DNA of 64,000 nt, from positions 496,001 to 560,000 of the forward strand of contig NZ_JAHBGF010000046.1 of NCBI RefSeq assembly GCF_018390695.1, in the 5' to 3' direction. The stretch is from Ancylobacter sonchi (GTDB taxonomy: Bacteria > Pseudomonadota > Alphaproteobacteria > Rhizobiales > Xanthobacteraceae). This document shows positions 58,845 to 64,000 of the stretch, one piece after another. The position numbers were made by a program, and so were the translations under genes. The notes beneath the pieces are model-generated. The model had not been told where the DNA came from. It saw only the letters and a program-made list of their open reading frames with translations, and ran no database searches. Position 1 is the first letter of the stretch; every line of letters begins with the position of its first letter.

Positions 58845-59888
58845 TTAGCCCGGCGCCAGAGCGGCGGACAAGAGGCCGACCGCCACCGCCGGCGCGCAGT
58901 CGGCAGCCGGGCCGGCAAGCGCCGGGTCGTCGGTGAGGACGTCGGCAAGGTCGAGATAGGCAGCGCCGCGCCGTTCGGCGAGCTGGCGCGACAGGAAGCG
59001 GCCGATGCCGGCGCCGACCACCAGTCCGACATCCTCCTCCCGCGCCGAGGCGACCACATCGAGCGCGCCGGCAAGGCGATGCAGCTGCTGCTGGCTCAGA
59101 TGATAGGCGAGGCGCCGCGCGCGCGACTGGTTCGCCACGGTGAGATCCTCGCCGACCATGCGCAGCAGCCGGCGGGCGCTGGCCCCTGCGCTCTTCTCGC
59201 CGCCATCGGCGGTGGGGTGCAGGTCGGCATCGTCGGGCAACACGTCGAGCACGCGGTAGATGTCGGCGGTGGTGGCGTAGAGCTCGGCCATCAGCGGCAC
59301 CAGGCGCCCGGCGAAGGGCACGCGTTCGGCGAGCGCCATTACCGGGGTGCGCACGATGCCGGTATAGAGCAGTTCGCCATTGGCGAGCCGCTCGGCATCC
59401 GAGAAGCCGCGTGCCTCGACCCGGCCCTCGCCGAAGGCGATGAGGTCGGCGGTGGTGGAGCCGATATCGACCAGCACGCCGGCCGGCAGCAGATGCGTCA
59501 GCACGGCGGCGGTGGCGTACCAGTTGGCCGAGCCGATGGTGGCGGAATAGGTTGCGGCCTGGTCGGCCGGCACGAAGCCCTCCGGTCCGGCGAACAGCGC
59601 CAGCGGCGCGCCGGCGAGTTCCTCGATCAGCACGGCGGCGGTGCCGACCACGCCGGCATGGCGGTCCGGCCAGAGATCGGCGCCCTCGGCGGTCATGGTG
59701 ACGGCGGAGGGAATGCCGGCCGGGAACTCGGCGCGCAGCTTGCGCAGCGCCTCGGCAAGATGGTGCGCGCCCTTCCAGACCGGGCAGGGGGCGATGCGCA
59801 CGGCGGCGAGCCGGCCATCCTCGCCGAAGGCGGCGAGCTTCACATGGGCGCCGCCGACATCCCAGCCCAAACGCGTAATCGTCGTCAC
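58845..59888 (-). CDS. MfnF-like ASKHA protein, H4MPT-linked C1 pathway
   Basis: The 347-residue protein belongs to the hydantoinase/oxoprolinase-like ASKHA family tied to H4MPT-dependent C1 metabolism. The phosphate loops are ITRLGWDVGGAHVKLA and GVLVDIGSTTADLIAF; GIVRTPVMALAERVPFAG, DVLPDDADLHPTADGGEKS and VVGAGIGRFLSRQLAER are conserved landmarks. Methanogen MfnF couples the furan-methylamine and tyramine-glutamate parts of methanofuran, so this is likely a methylofuran synthesis step. It overlaps the upstream ATP-grasp gene by four bases. Assignment of the exact reaction in bacteria is inference. Confidence 0.88.
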   Translation of the reverse strand: MTTITRLGWDVGGAHVKLAAFGEDGRLAAVRIAPCPVWKGAHHLAEALRKLRAEFPAGIPSAVTMTAEGADLWPDRHAGVVGTAAVLIEELAGAPLALFAGPEGFVPADQAATYSATIGSANWYATAAVLTHLLPAGVLVDIGSTTADLIAFGEGRVEARGFSDAERLANGELLYTGIVRTPVMALAERVPFAGRLVPLMAELYATTADIYRVLDVLPDDADLHPTADGGEKSAGASARRLLRMVGEDLTVANQSRARRLAYHLSQQQLHRLAGALDVVASAREEDVGLVVGAGIGRFLSRQLAERRGAAYLDLADVLTDDPALAGPAADCAPAVAVGLLSAALAPG

Positions 59889-60847
59889 ACAAGCACCTCA
59901 ACCGGAACAGGCGGGGGAAGACGCGGCAGCGCCGGTACCGCCCCGTCGCGCATGAGATCGGCGACGAAGGCGAGAACGTTGACGCCGAGCGCCCGCCGCA
60001 GGCCGGCATAGGAGGTGGTCAGCCGTGGATTGACCTCCACCACCACCGGCCCTGCGGGCGTCGCCAGATAATCGACGCCGACGAGGCCATGCAAGCCCGG
60101 AAGCGCATCGAGGATCGCCTGCGCCAGCCCGGCCTCGACTACGCCGGGCGGGCGGATGCCGACGGTGACGCCGTGGAAGCCGAGCCGCCCGCCCGCGCAT
60201 TCCACATGCTGGCGGTTGACGCTCAGCACCTGCGCGCGGCCGGACTGGCAGAGCAGGGTGAGGCTTTCGGCCGCGCCGGCGACATAGGGCTGGACGACAA
60301 CATCGGCGCCGGCGGCGACGGCCTCCTCGCGCGGGCACAGTCGGATGTCGAGGCTGCCGGCGCCGTCGTCGGGCTTCACCACCAGAACGCCGGCAGCCTC
60401 CGGCGGCACCTCGGCGGGGCGCCAGCTCGGCACCACCGCGATGCCGGCGGCGGCGAGGTGGGCGGCGGTGGCGTATTTGCCGGCGCACAGGCGCAGCGTC
60501 TCGGTATCCGGCGCGAGGACGCGGCGGCTGTGGCGGCGCAGGCGCGCGGCGACCGCCTCCATCACGCCGCCGGTCTCCGGAGCGATCGGCCAGACGAGGT
60601 CCGCGCCGACGGCGAGCTCGGCCCAGACCGCCACCGCGTCATCGCCGGCGGCGAGCGGCCGGCTATTGCCGCGCGGGGGCGGCGGCAGGCGATCATCGTG
60701 CGTGGTAATGACGCGGATGCCGGGCAGATCCTCGAGATCGCCGACCAGCGTGTCGCGCATCAGCGCACCCTCGGCGGCGAGCGAGGGCGAAAGCGCTTCG
60801 CCCCGGAGCCCGCCTCCGGTTACAAACTCGCACACCAGAACCTGCAT
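59885..60847 (-). CDS. ATP-grasp ligase, MfnD-like (tyramine-glutamate ligase family)
   Basis: The 320-residue protein begins MQVLVCEFVTGGGLRGEALSPSLAAEG (split at GGG), a start typical of MfnD-related ATP-grasp enzymes, and has CAGKYATAAHLAAAGIAVVPSW, VVKPDDGAGSLDI for ATP binding and VVVEVNPRLTTSYAGL with Glu/Asn metal ligands. MfnD adds glutamate to tyramine in methanofuran synthesis. The co-translated partner is the MfnF-like gene (ATGA overlap), which supports a methylofuran role. It diverges from the HisA-like gene across at most 28 bp. Confidence 0.85.
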   Translation of the reverse strand: MQVLVCEFVTGGGLRGEALSPSLAAEGALMRDTLVGDLEDLPGIRVITTHDDRLPPPPRGNSRPLAAGDDAVAVWAELAVGADLVWPIAPETGGVMEAVAARLRRHSRRVLAPDTETLRLCAGKYATAAHLAAAGIAVVPSWRPAEVPPEAAGVLVVKPDDGAGSLDIRLCPREEAVAAGADVVVQPYVAGAAESLTLLCQSGRAQVLSVNRQHVECAGGRLGFHGVTVGIRPPGVVEAGLAQAILDALPGLHGLVGVDYLATPAGPVVVEVNPRLTTSYAGLRRALGVNVLAFVADLMRDGAVPALPRLPPPVPVEVLV

Positions 60848-60875
60848 GGAACCCTTCGCGGCGGAGCGTATCGGC

Positions 60876-61547
60876 GTGGAACTTATACCGGTGATCGACC
60901 TGATGGGAGGCGCCGTCGTGCATGCGCGGCGCGGCGACCGTGCGAATTATCGTCCCATCGTCTCCGGCCTCTGCGCGGGTTCGGCGCCGGCGGACATCGC
61001 CCGGGCGCTGCGTACGCTTGCGCCGTTCCGCACGCTCTATGTCGCCGACCTCGACGCCATCGCCGGGCGGGAGCCGCACCGGTCCGAGCTGGCGCAACTG
61101 GCAGACCTGTTCGGGCGATTGTGGATCGATGCCGGCGCGGCGCGGCTGGAAGGGGAGCGGCTGCACCGGGTGCTCGGCACCGAATCGATGGTGGATGCGG
61201 CAAGCGGCCTCGCGGCGCTGCGCGAGGGACCGACCGTGCTGTCGCTCGACCATGACACCGCCGGTCGGCGCGGGCCGGCGGAGCTGCATGAGCGCGCCGA
61301 GCTGTGGCCGGACGAGGTGATCGTGATGACGCTCGCCCGCGTCGGCGGCGATGCCGGCCCCGATTACGACCGGCTGCGGGACGTGCTGGGGCGGGCGGGA
61401 GAGCGCCGCGTCTATGCCGCCGGCGGGGTGCGCGACGCCGAGGATCTCCGCCGGCTGCGGGATATCGGCGTCGCCGGGGTACTGGTGGCGAGCGCGCTGC
61501 ATGACGGCCGGCTCGGCGCCGCCGACATTGCCGGCTTCATGAGCTGA
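60876..61547 (+). CDS. HisA/HisF-like TIM-barrel protein of the C1 cluster
   Basis: The 223-residue protein starts at GTG 60876 (VELIPVIDLMGGAVVHARRGDR); ATG 60846 would add ten residues and overlap the divergent start codon. The HisA-type phosphate-binding and catalytic strands are present in part: PVIDLMGG, LYVADLDAIAG, LWIDAGA, VLSLDHDTAGRRG, VIVMTLARVG and YAAGGVRDAEDLRRL. It is not true HisA: it is short and lies away from any his gene. HisAF-related proteins are recurrent in H4MPT clusters of methylotrophs and methanogens; the reaction is unknown. It converges on the CitG-like gene with an 11-bp overlap. Confidence 0.85.
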   Translation: MELIPVIDLMGGAVVHARRGDRANYRPIVSGLCAGSAPADIARALRTLAPFRTLYVADLDAIAGREPHRSELAQLADLFGRLWIDAGAARLEGERLHRVLGTESMVDAASGLAALREGPTVLSLDHDTAGRRGPAELHERAELWPDEVIVMTLARVGGDAGPDYDRLRDVLGRAGERRVYAAGGVRDAEDLRRLRDIGVAGVLVASALHDGRLGAADIAGFMS

Positions 61548-62358
61548 GCGCGGCGGCGAACAGGCTGGCAACCGTCAGGTCGGCGCTGGTACCGGGGTTG
61601 AGCCCGCGCGCCTTCAGGCGGGCGTCGAAGGCAGCGAGCGGCGGGTGGCGCCGCGCCGCCGGGGCCAGCCAGTCGATGCCGGCGGCCACCGCCTGCGCAT
61701 CCGCCTGCACCTCCTCGGCGATGGCGCGGCCGAACTTGCGGCCGATATGGCTGTCGGGGAAGGCGGCGAGGAAGGCGAGATAGGCAGCTTCCGTGCGCGC
61801 CTCCGGCTCGGCACCGGGAAGGGCGCGCAGGCGGTCGACGCCGATATCGAACACATCCGCGAAGCCGCCGACATATTGCGCGGCGATACGATCCTCGCCG
61901 GCGGCGAGCCGCATCGCCTCGACGAGGCCGATCGTGGCGGGGGCGCCGACATCGTGATCGGTGCGCCGGCCGAGCCCGCCGGGACTGGCGGCGGCGATGG
62001 CGCGGAACACGGCGGCACTATCCGCAAGGTCAAGCGTCGCCAGCACCTCGCCGAGCGCCTGCCGCAGCGGCGCCGGTCGTTCGGCCGCCGCCGCCAGCGG
62101 CGCGCAGAGCAGCAGGATGCCGAGATTGGTGTTGAGCCCGGCGACCGCCAGCGAGGCGGCCACCGCCGCCTCGACCCGCGCGCCGACCCGCTCGCCCGGC
62201 CGGGCGATGCACGGCGCGGCGGCGCGGGCGGCGGCCTCGAAATGAGCGACCTCCATGCCATGGCCGGCCGCGAAGCGATGCACATTGCCGGGCTTCAGCG
62301 CATCGAGCTCGGCGAGGCAGGCGCGCCCGAAGGCGGCTTCGATGTCGACCATGGTCAT
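61537..62358 (-). CDS. CitG/MdcB-like triphosphoribosyl-dephospho-CoA synthase family protein
   Basis: The 273-residue protein has the CitG-type helical fold: ACLAELDALKPGNVHRFAAGHGME (split), AGLNTNLGILLLCAPLAAA and GRRTDHDVG. In citrate and malonate lyases the family makes the 2'-(5''-triphosphoribosyl) prosthetic group. No citrate or malonate lyase gene is present, and a similar gene is a standing member of bacterial H4MPT clusters, so it may attach or transfer a ribosyl-phosphate unit during H4MPT synthesis. That function is inference. It overlaps the second ATP-grasp gene by four bases. Confidence 0.85.
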   Translation of the reverse strand: MTMVDIEAAFGRACLAELDALKPGNVHRFAAGHGMEVAHFEAAARAAAPCIARPGERVGARVEAAVAASLAVAGLNTNLGILLLCAPLAAAAERPAPLRQALGEVLATLDLADSAAVFRAIAAASPGGLGRRTDHDVGAPATIGLVEAMRLAAGEDRIAAQYVGGFADVFDIGVDRLRALPGAEPEARTEAAYLAFLAAFPDSHIGRKFGRAIAEEVQADAQAVAAGIDWLAPAARRHPPLAAFDARLKARGLNPGTSADLTVASLFAAALSS

Positions 62359-63479
62359 GGCCGCGCCCCGCTTGCCGCGCGCCGCATGGCGTCCCACAGC
62401 GCGTCCATGCGCAACAGCATCACGCCGCGCGCCTCCTCGGCATCGCGGCCCTCGCCGAACACGGTGCAGACCGGCTCGCCGGGATGCAGCCGGGTGCCGA
62501 GGGCGGGCCGGTCGGCGGTGTAGGTCGGCAGCGGCGCGAGCCGCATCTCGAAGCTCATCGGCGCGTAGAGGATGCCGGCCGCCCGGGCGCCGGCCTGCGG
62601 GTCGGGATGCAGGGGGGAAAGGTCCGGCAGGCGGCCGGCGCAGGCGTCGAGATGCAGGCGCAGCAGCGGCGGCAGGGGCGGGCGGTCGAAAATGTCCAGC
62701 GTCGCCCCCGGACGCGGGTTGATCTCGATGAGGCTCCAGCCCTCGTGCGACAGGATGAGGTCGGCGCTGGCGAGGCCGATCAGCCCGGTCGAGCCGGCGA
62801 GATGAGCGAGCGCTTGCGCCACCTCCCACTCGACATGGGGCGGCACCGCGATGGGGCCGGCGGCGCCGCCATAGCGATAGGGCGAGGCGGCGTCCGGCGC
62901 GCACCATTGCTCGGAGAAGGCGAGCAGGCGGGCGTCGCGGCCATCGGCGAGGAACAGCGCCGAGACGGAGCGTCCCTCGATGTGCTCCTGCAGGTAATGA
63001 CCGGGACCGTGCACCCGCTGCGCCGGGTGGATATGGCCGCCGCCGGAGGCGCCGATGGCCTTTTCCAGCGTGTCCACGCCGGTCGGCGCCACGTCGGCGA
63101 AGACACGCGGATGCGGAATGCCGAGGCTGGTGAGCAACCCGCTCAGCGCGAACGGGTCCTTGAGCCGCCGCAGCACCGCGCCGCCATTGCCGGCGAGGTT
63201 GCCGCGCGCCGCCAGCCGGTCGACGAGATCCGGCGTCGCCTCGAAGCCGGAACCGAGCACGAGGGGGGCGGCGGAGGCGGCGTGCAGGTCCAGCTGCGCG
63301 AGCAGGTCGTCGGCATCGATGGCAAGGCCGTCGCGGCGGCGCAGTGCCACCATCTGCGCCGCGAGTTCGCGCGTGTCCTCGTCGCCGAACAGGTCGAGCA
63401 CCAGCGGTTCGAGGCCGGCGCGCCGCGCCGCCGCCGCGAGTGCACGGGCGGACAGGGCGGCGAGCACGATGTCGGGCAT
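62355..63479 (-). CDS. ATP-grasp protein of the H4MPT cluster
   Basis: The 374-residue protein begins PDIVLAALSARALAAAARRAG, a Rossmann-like preATP-grasp domain (LGSGFEATPDLVDRL), followed by an ATP-grasp core with HYLQEHIEGRSVSALFLADG and GWSLIEINPRPGATLDIFD with the metal-binding Glu and Asn. It probably ligates an amino acid or carboxylate during assembly of the H4MPT side chain or methylofuran glutamate tail. It lies nine bp after mtdB and overlaps the CitG-like gene (ATGA), so all three share one transcript. Confidence 0.85.
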   Translation of the reverse strand: MPDIVLAALSARALAAAARRAGLEPLVLDLFGDEDTRELAAQMVALRRRDGLAIDADDLLAQLDLHAASAAPLVLGSGFEATPDLVDRLAARGNLAGNGGAVLRRLKDPFALSGLLTSLGIPHPRVFADVAPTGVDTLEKAIGASGGGHIHPAQRVHGPGHYLQEHIEGRSVSALFLADGRDARLLAFSEQWCAPDAASPYRYGGAAGPIAVPPHVEWEVAQALAHLAGSTGLIGLASADLILSHEGWSLIEINPRPGATLDIFDRPPLPPLLRLHLDACAGRLPDLSPLHPDPQAGARAAGILYAPMSFEMRLAPLPTYTADRPALGTRLHPGEPVCTVFGEGRDAEEARGVMLLRMDALWDAMRRAASGARP

Positions 63480-63487
63480 GGCAGGCC

Positions 63488-64000
63488 TCAGGCGGCGAGC
63501 GACCGGGCGAGGTCGAAGGCGACCTCGACGCCGATGTCGAGCGGGCCTTCCGCGACCCGCATGCGCTTCAGCAATTCGTGCTGCACCTGATATTTGAGCT
63601 GGCCGATGGTCAGCGCGCCGATGCCGCGCGCCCCGCCCGGCAGCGCCACGCCATTTGCCATGGCGTCGATGCCGGCGATGCCGGCCGGCGGCACCGCATT
63701 GATGTCGGCGGCGACCTTGAGCGAGGAGGCGGCCGCCAGCGCTTCGGGTGACAGGATCTCGACGCCGGCCTTGCCGCAGGCGAGCACGACGTCGGCCTCC
63801 ACCAGCAGCTCGCGCTTGTCCTCCTCGCTGCGGGCGGAGGCGCAGGCGAGCGAGACACTGAAGCGGTGCGCGAAGTCGGCGGCCTTGGCCTCGACGGTCT
63901 CGATGTCGCGATGGCTGACCAGCGTCACCTGCGCGCCGGCGCGGGCGGCGAGCACGCCGGCAATGCCACCGACCACGCCGGTGGCGCCGTAGACCTGCAC
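63488..64000 (-). CDS. mtdB: methylene-tetrahydromethanopterin dehydrogenase MtdB, N-terminus cut by right edge
   Basis: The visible 171 codons give the C-terminal part: the NADP-binding loop VYGATGVVGGIAGVLAARAG (from the right edge), VTLVSHRD, VVLACGKAGVEILS, VAADINAVPPAGIAGID and LTIGQLKYQVQHELLKRM. This matches MtdB/MtdA dehydrogenases, which oxidise methylene-H4MPT to methenyl-H4MPT with NAD(P)+. About 120-130 N-terminal residues lie beyond the window; the GTG at the edge is an internal Val. MtdB rather than MtdA is chosen because of the H4MPT biosynthesis genes downstream; separating the two needs the missing half. Confidence 0.85.
   Translation of the reverse strand: MQVYGATGVVGGIAGVLAARAGAQVTLVSHRDIETVEAKAADFAHRFSVSLACASARSEEDKRELLVEADVVLACGKAGVEILSPEALAAASSLKVAADINAVPPAGIAGIDAMANGVALPGGARGIGALTIGQLKYQVQHELLKRMRVAEGPLDIGVEVAFDLARSLAA

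Noticed and set aside
60846..60876. ATG 60846 as start of the HisA-like gene
   Set aside because: It overlaps the divergent ATG of the ATP-grasp gene and adds ten residues that are not part of the family start; GTG 60876 begins exactly at the conserved first strand. It remains possible.
60876..61547. Histidine biosynthesis HisA proper
   Set aside because: No other his gene is nearby, the protein is shorter and several HisA positions are missing; the surroundings are H4MPT-linked.
61537..62358. Citrate or malonate lyase accessory protein (CitG/MdcB)
   Set aside because: No lyase subunit, acyl-carrier protein or CitX gene is present, while mtdB and other C1-cofactor genes are co-transcribed.
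1..64000. tRNA or rRNA genes, CRISPR arrays and insertion sequences
   Set aside because: Gaps between genes were read for tRNA T-loop/acceptor patterns, regularly spaced repeats and transposase ORFs with inverted ends; none was found. Short tRNA-like patterns cannot be fully excluded without a dedicated scan.

Overview
The window is uniformly GC-rich DNA from an alphaproteobacterium of the order Hyphomicrobiales (Rhizobiales). The signs are a Rhodobacter-type gene transfer agent (GTA) cluster, a FeuP/FeuQ-like two-component system, DUF2336, DUF1214/DUF1254 and YcgN proteins, and a tetrahydromethanopterin (H4MPT)-linked C1 cluster at the right end. H4MPT genes combined with this gene content point to the Xanthobacteraceae (Xanthobacter, Ancylobacter or Starkeya relatives). 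The family placement is inference; the order is fairly secure. No rRNA, tRNA, CRISPR array, integrase or insertion sequence was seen.

Layout. 1-5.6 kb: chromosomal housekeeping genes (DUF2336, DUF1214/DUF1254 pair, class A penicillin-binding protein, YcgN-like, LysE-like). 5.6-9.9 kb: an L-lactate utilisation locus, lldP-lldD facing a GntR/FCD regulator across a palindromic operator. 9.9-15.4 kb: an orphan membrane protein, dcd, an FMN reductase with a perfect palindrome upstream and a TetR regulator downstream, a cysteine hydrolase, and a molybdenum-flavoured operon (molybdopterin-fold secreted protein, molbindin, TrmO-like).

15.5-34.4 kb: a complete GTA structural cluster in canonical order: small and large terminase, portal, two small ORFs, prohead protease, HK97 capsid, adaptor, stopper, a 40-codon Arg-rich ORF, tail terminator, tail tube, two chaperone-like proteins, tape measure, Dit, hub, NlpC/P60 peptidase, TIM-barrel megatron. 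A DUF2793 fibre protein, an SGNH hydrolase and a lysozyme with a C-terminal membrane segment follow directly. A secreted trypsin-like protease lies antisense inside the cluster, between capsid and adaptor. A consensus-like promoter and a strong intrinsic terminator sit in front of the terminase genes.

34.5-52 kb: feuP-feuQ, a glycine-zipper lipoprotein, cytochrome c maturation genes ccmI-ccmE-ccmF-ccmH, a DegP-type protease, a second two-component pair, glnE, a 2-hydroxyglutarate-oxidase-like flavoprotein and a PAS sensor kinase. 52.3-58.4 kb: a Fae (formaldehyde-activating enzyme) homologue that lacks the catalytic histidine, a PAS-GGDEF protein, aminopeptidase N and a membrane acyltransferase.

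58.4-64 kb: the C1-cofactor cluster: dihydroneopterin aldolase, an MfnF-like ASKHA protein, an MfnD-like ATP-grasp ligase, a divergent HisA/HisF-like TIM barrel, a CitG-like protein, a second ATP-grasp protein and the C-terminal part of methylene-H4MPT dehydrogenase (mtdB), cut by the right edge. These genes probably make and use H4MPT and a methanofuran-like cofactor for formaldehyde oxidation.

An unexpected theme is short tandem repetition (12-, 15- and 24-bp units) at or close to the 3' ends of several genes (ycgN, the lactate regulator, trmO-like, fae-like), and also inside the DUF2336 gene.
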